A stretch of 25,930 nucleotides of DNA, taken from positions 1 to 25,930 of the IMG/VR virus record IMGVR_UViG_3300010883_000386, one strand, 5' to 3'. The notes under the pieces were generated by a model, which made no database searches, was not told the origin of the DNA, and saw only the letters and a program-made list of their open reading frames with translations. Source of the stretch: a virus. A program made the position numbers and the translations under genes. Shown piece after piece: positions 19,168-25,930 of this stretch (its first letter is position 1; each line of letters begins with the position of its first letter).

Positions 19168-19203
19168 ATAGAAATGAATATTAAAATACTGGAGAACAAC
19201 TAA

Positions 19204-20187
19204 ATGGATATACTAACACTAGGAAAAATGAATGCAATGGCGAGGGATGTTAACGTCACGTTAGAATATCTAGCCAATTCTACTTTTCAAGCACTTAAAG
19301 ATACTTGTGATACTCAAGAGGGTATGGCTGCCGGACTCGATCAAACGGCCCAAGATGCCGTAGACACTCTTAATGCGGCCGGCCCAAATATAGGAACACA
19401 AACAAGAGAATTCTACAACGATTGTGCTAGAGGCTGTTGTTGCTTCTGTGGATGTTCAGCTACCTGGACAGTTCCCACTGACTCAGTTAAAACGATTAAG
19501 TTTGAAGCCTGGGGCGGCGGTGGAGCTGGTGCAGGTCATTGTTGTCAGGGTTGTTATTGCGATATAGGATCTTGTGCCTCTTCTGGAGGAATGTATTCTC
19601 GAAAGACTCTTTGTCAGGACAAACACGGCTTTGCTGAAGGTACAGTCTACAATATTTGTTTAGGGGATGGTGGTAATGGATCAAGTCGATGTTGGACAGC
19701 TTGTTGTGGAGAGAGTCCCACCAATCGAGGTTGTATAACATATGTAAATGGTCAAGGTCTTACCAACTTTTGTGCTGTTGGCGGAAGAGGCGGATACAAT
19801 ATATATTGTACTTGTCAATGTAATATGAATATTTGCTGGTTGGAGAATGGCGAATGTCACGGACATATTATGTGTTCACCCAACCAGTGTGCTGTAGAAA
19901 CCTCCGTTGATTGGTCTCAAGGCGCTCACGGGATGGCCGCCTATTACGGAGATAACTGTCATTGTGGTGGTAGATGGATAACAACTGGCACATCAGAAGG
20001 ATTGAACAATTCATTACAGCAGGCCGTCGGATGGTATGCCGCACAATGCGGATGCGAAACTCCCTGCAGAACTATGAGACACGCTGGAGGAGGAATGAAT
20101 GCGATGAAATCACGTTGTGGCGGATGGCTCTGCAATTGTCTCGGTTCACCTGGAAAACCAGGTTTAGTTAGAGTAACATATTCATAA
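19204..20187 (+). CDS. Cys- and Gly-rich candidate receptor-binding protein, copy 1
   Basis: 327 residues with 34 cysteines (about 10%). N-terminus MDILTLGKMNAMAR, identical to the first 14 residues of the copy at 21017; residues 1-65 look helical and probably attach it to a fibre. At T87-P91 begins a TWTVP...VKTIKFEAWGGGG segment, the usual opening of glycine-rich phage tail-tip domains, and the protein ends with GLVRVTYS, the usual closing strand. Between them the glycine-rich body is studded with Cys clusters such as CARGCCCFCGC, HCCQGCYC and CTCQCNMNIC. Glycine-rich tips of this type bind receptors in other phages (polyglycine-II adhesins). No zinc-finger or metallothionein fold is recognised. 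GGAG precedes the start. The following gene is a chaperone-like partner. Confidence 0.75.
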   Translation: MDILTLGKMNAMARDVNVTLEYLANSTFQALKDTCDTQEGMAAGLDQTAQDAVDTLNAAGPNIGTQTREFYNDCARGCCCFCGCSATWTVPTDSVKTIKFEAWGGGGAGAGHCCQGCYCDIGSCASSGGMYSRKTLCQDKHGFAEGTVYNICLGDGGNGSSRCWTACCGESPTNRGCITYVNGQGLTNFCAVGGRGGYNIYCTCQCNMNICWLENGECHGHIMCSPNQCAVETSVDWSQGAHGMAAYYGDNCHCGGRWITTGTSEGLNNSLQQAVGWYAAQCGCETPCRTMRHAGGGMNAMKSRCGGWLCNCLGSPGKPGLVRVTYS

Positions 20188-20199
20188 AGGATATTAAAA

Positions 20200-20985
20200 A
20201 TGGGAAGAGAAGCAGATCCGGAAACTTGGAAAGAATGGGTAAACGTAGATTATACCTATGATTGTCCTACGGACAATTATTTAGAAGGTACGACTATGGA
20301 AGAAATTACAGAACATTACTATGGACCAGCCAGACTTGTTTGTCTTGTTGATAAAGTAGATAATACTGTAGAAGCAACCATAAGAGAATGGGAAGCATAC
20401 GATGGGCGACCGGGTAGATTGAATTGCGATGAAGTTGTAATTGACTGTGCTACGAATGCTCTTCTTTGCGAAGTGATGTCTAATTATCATAATAATCATT
20501 TAGATTTGGGATCAACAAATCCCAATTTTGGTGGTTGGGAAGGTGTTGGAGATGTTGAAACGGGTGATGTAAAGCATATTACTGATATTTATCCAGATGG
20601 TGTTACAGAAGATCCTCGTGAACAAAGATCAATTAAAACACCTGATGGTTATGAAGAATTTGAATGGCATTATCCTATGCATCCAGACGAATTATACAAT
20701 GATGCTAAAACGACTTATATAGATGGAGAATGGACGTTGTATAGAAATAAGAATATTGATATACTTGGACCCTCCGAGATGCACGAGGTGAGACATCACA
20801 GAAATACAATCTTGATGAACACGGATGGCATCGCTGGCGCAACTGATGCTCCTGATAGTTTACGAGATCCTGTCTTAGCAATGCGACAAAAATTACGTGA
20901 TTTACCTGAGGAATTAAAGGATATAGATGATGTATTCATTCCTTCTTGTTTTCCAGACACTAAAATTTTAGACCACAACGATTGA
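20200..20985 (+). CDS. Tail-assembly-chaperone-like partner of adhesin copy 1
   Basis: 261 residues. The C-terminal part, M194 to about 249, has RHHRNTILMNTD...MRQKLRDLPEEL, matching the R-x-x-R-x-x-L-x-x-TD...R-x-x-LRDLP pattern of phage tail assembly chaperone proteins (Phage_tail_APC type). The N-terminal part shares YxGPA, DGRP and V-x-IDC-x-x-N-x-L-x-C blocks with the protein at 21991, so they are paralogues. It starts 12 bases after the adhesin stop (AAGGA site), suggesting coupled synthesis. By analogy it would help fold, trimerise or attach the preceding Cys-rich protein, or form part of the tip. The motif is clear, the partner assignment is from position. Confidence 0.7.
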   Translation: MGREADPETWKEWVNVDYTYDCPTDNYLEGTTMEEITEHYYGPARLVCLVDKVDNTVEATIREWEAYDGRPGRLNCDEVVIDCATNALLCEVMSNYHNNHLDLGSTNPNFGGWEGVGDVETGDVKHITDIYPDGVTEDPREQRSIKTPDGYEEFEWHYPMHPDELYNDAKTTYIDGEWTLYRNKNIDILGPSEMHEVRHHRNTILMNTDGIAGATDAPDSLRDPVLAMRQKLRDLPEELKDIDDVFIPSCFPDTKILDHND

Positions 20986-21016
20986 GTAACAAAGCAATAA
21001 TAATTAAGGATCAAGA

Positions 21017-21967
21017 ATGGATATACTAACTCTAGGAAAAATGAATGCGATGGCTCGCAATACTGGTGTGGCATTAGAGTTAATGGCAAATCACTTATAC
21101 GAGTCTCAGCAAGAAATATGCAATTTTCAAGCCTCCAATATGGATACAATCAACGTAGCCGTAAATGATGGACTTGGAAATATTACCGCCGCAGGAGGTA
21201 AATTTATATGTTTCCAATGCGAATTACCATTTATGTGTCATACATCACACGATTCTGCCGGCAATGGTGGCTGTCATTTAGCTTGGACAGTTCCTGAAGC
21301 AGTCAAAGTAATTAAGATTGAACTACAAGGTGGCGGAGGCTCTGGAGGACCAAGCACGTGTTGTATGATTGGACGAGGAGGTGGAACCGGAGCATATGCT
21401 GATAAAACGCTCTACTCATCAGATTTTGGACCTGGATTGGGTTCAGACTTTTCCGCAGGTGATGTTTATGATTTTTGTTCAGGCGGAACAACTCCTTGTA
21501 GTTGTTGCGGTTGTTGCACTGGAATCTATGCGTGTGGTTGGTGCGGATGTCCTTCATACGCAACCGGCAACGGATTATCTGGTTTTTGTGCAAATGGCGG
21601 AACAGGTGGATGGAATAGATGCTCAGGATACTGCCACGGTTGCTTTACTATGTCTCAAAACGGTAACTGCTACTCACAACCTGCTTGTGCTTGCGGATCT
21701 TGGGATCATCAGATACAAGGCGCATCAGGAACACTTGTAGAACACAGATGGTGTTGGTCTGGTAAGCATACGATGGCTGGAGCTGGTACTGGCCCATACG
21801 CGGCATCGAGTGGCCCAGGTATGGATGGATGTCGAGCATACAAAGGTTGCTGTAATAATCACACTCTGTTTCCATCAGGTGGAGGAGGAACTCCCTATGG
21901 ACACTCTAGTTGTTGTTATGGCGGCTGGGGTGCTAGTGGACTTGTTAAAGTAACTTATTGGAAATAA
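21017..21967 (+). CDS. Cys- and Gly-rich candidate receptor-binding protein, copy 2
   Basis: 316 residues with 29 cysteines (about 9%). Same plan as copy 1: N-terminal MDILTLGKMNAMAR, helical segment to about residue 60, A89-P93 AWTVP then VKVIKIELQGGGGSGG, glycine-rich body, and closing GLVKVTYWK. The body is strongly diverged: Cys clusters differ (CSCCGCCTGIYACGWCGC near residues 160-178, YGHSSCCYGGW near the end) while both framing strands are kept, which is what variable receptor-binding tips usually show. AAGGA lies upstream of the start and no promoter is seen in the 31-base gap after the preceding gene. Exact function inferred. Confidence 0.75.
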   Translation: MDILTLGKMNAMARNTGVALELMANHLYESQQEICNFQASNMDTINVAVNDGLGNITAAGGKFICFQCELPFMCHTSHDSAGNGGCHLAWTVPEAVKVIKIELQGGGGSGGPSTCCMIGRGGGTGAYADKTLYSSDFGPGLGSDFSAGDVYDFCSGGTTPCSCCGCCTGIYACGWCGCPSYATGNGLSGFCANGGTGGWNRCSGYCHGCFTMSQNGNCYSQPACACGSWDHQIQGASGTLVEHRWCWSGKHTMAGAGTGPYAASSGPGMDGCRAYKGCCNNHTLFPSGGGGTPYGHSSCCYGGWGASGLVKVTYWK

Positions 21968-21990
21968 TTAAAGTAAAGGGATAATAAACT

Positions 21991-22770
21991 ATGGCAAATA
22001 TTACTAAAACGATCACTTACGCTATTCCTGATAAGTGGCAAGAACAAACTACTGCATTGGGCAAAACGTCCACGCAGACTTATACAGGACCTGCAATTGT
22101 TGTGGCAGTAGTTCAGACTAATGATGTATATCCAGATGGTAGAGTTGTAAATGCTTACGATAAATCAAAAGATGATGGTAGACCTCTAGCGGCTGATTTT
22201 GAATATGTTGATATTGACTGTGATAAAAATCCATTACATTGTGGTATATTATGGGGAGGTTTTGATCCGCCTGCTCACTTTGAAGTTGAAGTTGGTCCAG
22301 CAAGTAGATTAAATCCTACCGTTGCTGATCCTACTCATCCATCTGAAGTATTTGACATAATGTCATTTACTGATGGCTGGGATGGAAGTAAATGGAAAAC
22401 ACCTGAGTTCTCGAAGCCTGAGGCTGATGATGCAGATATGGATACAGTCAGAGAAGGTAGAAACGACTTGCTTGAAGCTACTGATCATCAAGTCGCGGAA
22501 GATATGCCTGAAGACATTAAAAAGCAATGGGTTGATTATCGCCAAGAATTACGAGATTTACCAGCAGATTATCCAGATGGTACACCTCCATATTTGATTA
22601 CATTTCCGGCGGCACCAAATGAGGTAAATCAAAGTTCAGAAATTCAAGGTGGTGAAGTGACGGATTCGGCAAATGAAGATGCGGGAGAAGGAGTTGTTCC
22701 TATCTCGGCACAAGGTTCACGAACAGACTGGCAAGGTCAGTTACCTCCAGGTATTGCTTCAGCAGATTAA
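21991..22770 (+). CDS. Tail-assembly-chaperone-like partner of adhesin copy 2
   Basis: 259 residues. The C-terminal half holds the clearer version of the chaperone motif: R154-E-G-R157-N-D-L-L-x-x-TD165, then W180-V-D-Y-R184-Q-E-L-R-D-L-P191. The N-terminal half keeps YTGPAIVV, DDGRP (about 66) and VDIDCDKNPLHC blocks shared with the protein at 20200. About 50 further residues rich in Glu, Ser, Gly and Asn follow the motif and look disordered. It lies 23 bases after the second Cys-rich gene and is the last gene before the terminator. Role inferred as folding or attachment of the preceding protein. Confidence 0.7.
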   Translation: MANITKTITYAIPDKWQEQTTALGKTSTQTYTGPAIVVAVVQTNDVYPDGRVVNAYDKSKDDGRPLAADFEYVDIDCDKNPLHCGILWGGFDPPAHFEVEVGPASRLNPTVADPTHPSEVFDIMSFTDGWDGSKWKTPEFSKPEADDADMDTVREGRNDLLEATDHQVAEDMPEDIKKQWVDYRQELRDLPADYPDGTPPYLITFPAAPNEVNQSSEIQGGEVTDSANEDAGEGVVPISAQGSRTDWQGQLPPGIASAD

Positions 22771-22794
22771 TTGATTATTTATACCGATTAATAC

Positions 22795-22829
22795 AAAAGG
22801 ATCTCTTAACACAAAGGGATCCTTTTTTT
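22795..22829 (+). terminator. Strong intrinsic terminator ending the structural block
   Basis: A 13-base-pair stem (one G-T pair), arms 22795-22807 and 22814-22826, closes a six-base loop and runs directly into seven T residues (22823-22829). It sits 25 bases after the last chaperone-like stop and just upstream of a sigma70-type promoter, so it insulates the two transcription units. Confidence 0.9.
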
Positions 22830-22854
22830 ATGTCATATAAGTAAAAGAAAAGAC

Positions 22855-22883
22855 TTGACAAGTAGTGATTATTATGTTATAAT
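22855..22883 (+). promoter_or_regulatory. Consensus sigma70 promoter with extended -10
   Basis: TTGACA at 22855-22860, a 17-base spacer, TATAAT at 22878-22883, and TG at 22875-22876 giving an extended -10. Every consensus position matches. DNA upstream is A/T-rich. Start of transcription is expected near 22890, about 40 bases before the glycosyltransferase ATG. This is a promoter that host RNA polymerase would use without phage late factors, unlike the TATAAATA sites of the structural genes. Confidence 0.9.
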
Positions 22884-22928
22884 TATTGCAATTATTAAGA
22901 TTATTTTTTAAAATTCAAGTGAGGTGAT

Positions 22929-24134
22929 ATGAAAAAGGGTAGTTCTAAGGCTTTCTTTATTAATGGTGGTGCAGGAAGGGTAATATCTTCAATTCCTGCT
23001 TTTGAAAAATACGCAGAAGAATCAGGTGATAAAGATTTTATAATAGTCTGCGAAGGTGGTATGGATTTCTACAGAGGACACCCAGTCCTTCAGAAACACG
23101 CATACGAAGTATGGCACAAAGGCCTCTTTGAACAGCATATTCGCAATAAGGATGTTGTTTCTCCAGAGCCATACAGAATCAATGAATACTTCAATCAAAA
23201 ATGTTCTCTTGCTCAAGCATTTGATATCGAAATCAATGATCTTGAGGAACCCAGAGAATTATCAGATCCGACTATCACCCTTAATAAGTCGGAAACGATC
23301 ACTGGATATCAGGCTCTTCAAGAAATTAAATCCAATTTAAACAAAGACAAAGTAATTGTTATTCAACCATTTGGTCGTTCTGTCCAACAAATGGGAGAAT
23401 ATGCAATTGATAGCACTTCACGATCTTTTGAAGTAGTAAATATTGTTAATATTATCAATAAGCTCCGTGAAAAATACGCAATAATTGTAATGACCGAATT
23501 ACGATTCCCTATTCCAGAAAATAAAGAACATCCAGTAGCAGTACCCAGTGAACCTAATTTAAGATTATGGGCATCAATGATTAACTCCGCAGACCATTTC
23601 TTAGGATGTGATTCTGTCGGACAACATATGGCAAAAGCCCTGAATAAAACTGCTACCGTTGTTGTTGGTTCTACTGTACCAATTAATATTACTTATCTAG
23701 ATGATGATAAATTTGATATTATAGATATTGGAGAAGAATTAGGAAGAAATTATTCTCCCATTAGAATGACTATGGATGATGAGTTAGATAGACAGAATGA
23801 TGGAGTAATGGCGATGACTGAAGAACACGAACAAAGAGTTGTTGATTCTTGTATAAAATTTTTAGGCAAAGGAGGGAAGTTTGAAGGAGAATTCATTCCA
23901 TCCCAACAACAAAATGTTTGTTCTAATCCTGATCATAATCATACTGATCCTAATCATCAACATCCACATCAGCATATTGAATATAATATGGATACCAGTC
24001 CAAAAGAAGGCAGCCGAAAAGAAAGACGAGCGGCTGAACGGGCTGAACGTAAGGAACAGACTAAAACGGAATCACCAAAATCACATTATGATTTTGGTAA
24101 GAATATTTCATCTAATACTAATAATAAGGAATAG
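22929..24134 (+). CDS. GT9-like glycosyltransferase with His-rich C-terminal tail
   Basis: 401 residues. The N-terminus (AFFINGGAGRVISSIPAF) resembles the first Rossmann-type domain of heptosyltransferase-like enzymes, and residues 224-253 (FLGCDSVGQHMAKALNK, then TATVVVGST) match the GT9 motif D-[ST]-x-G-x-x-H-x-A...V-x-x-x-G-[ST]-T, with D228, S229, G231, H233. The family transfers sugars such as heptose from nucleotide-sugar donors; the substrate here is unknown. The tail is unusual: H336, H338, H343, H345, H347 and H349, followed by a basic KERRAAERAERKEQ stretch. GAGGTGAT precedes the ATG. It opens a new unit behind a sigma70 promoter, with the carbamoyltransferase starting three bases after its stop. 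Enzyme class is probable, not certain. Confidence 0.72.
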   Translation: MKKGSSKAFFINGGAGRVISSIPAFEKYAEESGDKDFIIVCEGGMDFYRGHPVLQKHAYEVWHKGLFEQHIRNKDVVSPEPYRINEYFNQKCSLAQAFDIEINDLEEPRELSDPTITLNKSETITGYQALQEIKSNLNKDKVIVIQPFGRSVQQMGEYAIDSTSRSFEVVNIVNIINKLREKYAIIVMTELRFPIPENKEHPVAVPSEPNLRLWASMINSADHFLGCDSVGQHMAKALNKTATVVVGSTVPINITYLDDDKFDIIDIGEELGRNYSPIRMTMDDELDRQNDGVMAMTEEHEQRVVDSCIKFLGKGGKFEGEFIPSQQQNVCSNPDHNHTDPNHQHPHQHIEYNMDTSPKEGSRKERRAAERAERKEQTKTESPKSHYDFGKNISSNTNNKE

Positions 24135-24137
24135 ATT

Positions 24138-25930
24138 ATGAGTCAGTGGATTGCTGGTATTGCCAGAGGACATAATAGTGGGGTTTGTTTATTGAAAGAT
24201 GGAGAGATTGTTTTCGCAATAGAAGAGGAGCGAATGACTCGACAAAAATATGATGGCGGACCGTATAGGTCATTGATTAAAATTCTAGATTATACGGACA
24301 AAATAGATTTGCTAGTTATTGCTCATACCCAACCAGATGTTAGCCGAATTGATTTTAGGGGCGGTGATATATGTACAGGACTTGCACAAAAATTAGGTTT
24401 AATTGAGGACTCTCAGCCGACCAAAGGAAATGATCCTTCATCGAGTCAAGTATTGGATTTGCACAAATGGCATCACAAGATGCACGCCTCTTGTGCTTTT
24501 TATCGTTCAGGCTTTGAAGAAGCTGTAGCAGTTATTGTTGATGGTGCTGGAACATTTATTGGGGTGAATATGGGAGAAAACTCAATGAATGATGATGATA
24601 TGTCTTGGGAATTAGAAACTATATTTGATTGTTCTTATCCAGATAATTTAAAAACTCTCTATAAACATCTAGCTGGTAGAGGACCTTGGAAAAGTGTTCA
24701 CATACAAGAACAATCTTCAGAACGAGAGGCCGAGGAAGGAACTCACGAATTAATCATTGATGATTGTGCCGGAATTGTTAAAGCATATGAAGCCGTGACT
24801 CAATATTGTGGATTTCATCCTATTGAAGCAGGTAAGACGATGGGGTTATTTCCATATGGCGGCCCAGCAGATTATTTTCCAGATATTTACACAGACGCCG
24901 GTGGCAGTGCTTGGAAAACCGCAGATAGAAATTTGATTATTCCAACATATCCTAACGGAGCATTGGTGAATGAAGGACGTTGGAGAGAATTAAACTCTAC
25001 TCCAGAGGAATCTGAAGGCAAAGTAGATGTAACTTTGAATCAGAATCGTAGGGATATGGCATATGCTGTTCAGACAGAATCACAACAAATGGTTCTTGAT
25101 TTGATACGCAAAGCAGTTAAGATGAGTGGTAAGAAAAATGTTGTTATCTCTGGTGGATATGGACTTAATTGTGTCGCTAATTATTGGTATCTTGATCAAT
25201 TAAAAGACGAAGATATAAATCTCTATGTAGAACCTGTCTCTAATGATGCGGGAACGGCAATGGGAGCCGCGCTTTTGGCTCACTATGCACTCACAAAAGA
25301 TACAAAAGTAAGACCATTTGGAGAGAACCTGTGTCTTGGACCAAGTGTAATGCAGTCTGAAGAAGAAATTTTTGCAATTGCAAAGAAATATAACGCAACT
25401 GGTATATATGAAAAACAATATTCTCCAGATGCGGTGAAACTTATCTTGAAAGGAAATATAGTCACTTTGTTTCAAGATAGGTGTGAGAACGGCCCGAGGG
25501 CTTTGGGCAATCGTTCTATCCTATATGATCCGCGTGAAATTGACGGAAAAGACTATGTAAACTCCGTGAAAAAAAGGGAGTATTTCCGTCCATTCGCCGG
25601 GTCAATTCTTCACGAACACGCACACGACTGGTTTGATATGAGAGGGATGGAAGAATCTCCTCATATGATGTACGCAATGAATTGTAAAGAAGGAGTCGCA
25701 GAAAAAATTCCAGCAATCATTCACATAGATGGAACTTGTAGAATTCAAACTGTTAAAAAACATCAAAATCCTATTTATTATGAAATGATTGACCAATTTT
25801 ATAAAGAGACTGGAGTACCAATACTATTCAATACATCTTTCAATCTTGCAGGTGAACCACTTGTGGAAACAATTGATGATGCTCTTAGAACATTAGCTGA
25901 AAGTGACATCGAATATCTATATATACCAGA
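24138..25930 (+). CDS. NodU/TobZ-type carbamoyltransferase (3' end outside window)
   Basis: 597 codons are open to the window edge with no stop. The family transfers carbamoyl from carbamoyl phosphate, through a carbamoyladenylate, to a sugar or other hydroxyl group. Motifs in order: ARGHNSGVCLL near residue 8, H112-H113-x-x-H116-A-S-C-A-F, DGAG near 139, GKTMGLFPYG near 233, SGGYGLNC at 338-345, SNDAGTAMGAAL near 370, NGPRALGNRS at 451-460, YFRPFAGSILHEHAHDW near 480, and FNTSFNLAGEP from 564. Known members have about 570-610 residues, so only a short end is missing. All motif positions I know are kept. AAGGA precedes the ATG. Related genes occur in other marine T4-like phages. It is probably co-transcribed with the GT9-like gene; the target sugar is unknown. 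Confidence 0.92.
   Translation, partial: MSQWIAGIARGHNSGVCLLKDGEIVFAIEEERMTRQKYDGGPYRSLIKILDYTDKIDLLVIAHTQPDVSRIDFRGGDICTGLAQKLGLIEDSQPTKGNDPSSSQVLDLHKWHHKMHASCAFYRSGFEEAVAVIVDGAGTFIGVNMGENSMNDDDMSWELETIFDCSYPDNLKTLYKHLAGRGPWKSVHIQEQSSEREAEEGTHELIIDDCAGIVKAYEAVTQYCGFHPIEAGKTMGLFPYGGPADYFPDIYTDAGGSAWKTADRNLIIPTYPNGALVNEGRWRELNSTPEESEGKVDVTLNQNRRDMAYAVQTESQQMVLDLIRKAVKMSGKKNVVISGGYGLNCVANYWYLDQLKDEDINLYVEPVSNDAGTAMGAALLAHYALTKDTKVRPFGENLCLGPSVMQSEEEIFAIAKKYNATGIYEKQYSPDAVKLILKGNIVTLFQDRCENGPRALGNRSILYDPREIDGKDYVNSVKKREYFRPFAGSILHEHAHDWFDMRGMEESPHMMYAMNCKEGVAEKIPAIIHIDGTCRIQTVKKHQNPIYYEMIDQFYKETGVPILFNTSFNLAGEPLVETIDDALRTLAESDIEYLYIP

Noticed and set aside
21369-21740. A 123-residue + strand frame inside the second Cys-rich gene, with similar ones at 12133-12342, 13105-13299, 19974-20171 and 22373-22597
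   Set aside because: These are alternate-frame readings of well-supported genes and show no independent start signal or domain.
19204-21967. Metallothionein or zinc-finger proteins
   Set aside because: Despite CxC and CC clusters, the length, the WTVP opening, glycine-rich body and closing GLV-x-VTY strand fit a phage tip domain; no zinc-finger spacing repeats regularly.
1-25930. tRNA genes, CRISPR arrays, insertion sequences, integrase or attachment sites
   Set aside because: I saw no cloverleaf, no regularly spaced direct DNA repeats, no transposase or integrase motifs and no terminal inverted repeats; nearly all of the window is coding.
24138-25930. Carbamoyltransferase as a broken pseudogene because it has no stop
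   Set aside because: The frame is open through every family motif and simply meets the window edge; only about the last few percent is likely missing.

Overview
The window reads as part of the late (virion structural) region of a marine T4-like myovirus, AT-rich (roughly 38-40% GC by eye), with every convincing gene on the + strand. The anchor is the first gene, which keeps the start, middle and end signatures and the length of T4 baseplate wedge protein gp8. It is followed by a very large DUF4815-type virion protein, a family typical of marine T4-like phages. Late-promoter octamers (TATAAATA) sit in front of several genes. The host cannot be read from the sequence; a marine bacterium is an inference from the gene families.

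Layout. 44-1054: gp8. 1129-6576: DUF4815 structural protein. 6588-7039: two small ORFs overlapping by one base, the second resembling a detached fibre N-terminus. 7059-15482: a 2,807-residue mosaic tail/adhesion protein with two cupredoxin-like copper sites plus a cupredoxin-like half-domain, six clustered HxH motifs, GxGY and HGL-GD repeats, jelly-roll (CBM-like) domains, a tandem Cys-Trp repeat and C-terminal IPT/TIG-like domains. 15559-19140: a 1,193-residue fibre-like protein that reuses the GxGY, HxH and cupredoxin modules. 19204-22770: a two-gene cassette present twice, each an extremely Cys- and Gly-rich candidate adhesin followed by a protein with a tail-assembly-chaperone motif. 22795-22829: a strong terminator. 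22855-22883: a consensus sigma70 promoter that starts a separate unit, a GT9-like glycosyltransferase with a His-rich tail and a NodU/TobZ-type carbamoyltransferase that runs off the window end.

How it fits together (inference). gp8 and the DUF4815 protein belong to the baseplate; the two giant proteins and the two Cys-rich proteins are candidates for fibres and receptor-binding tips, with the chaperone-like partners folding or attaching the tips. The last two genes would modify sugars and are under a promoter type that needs no phage late factor, so they are probably expressed on a different schedule.

Three signals stand out beyond annotation. First, the tail proteins are loaded with potential metal-binding or redox modules: cupredoxin sites, HxH arrays, proteins with 9-10% cysteine, and a His-rich tail on the glycosyltransferase. 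Second, a short Cys...Cys-Trp cassette recurs across four different virion proteins, including gp8. Third, the tetranucleotide CATG is almost absent from the whole window.
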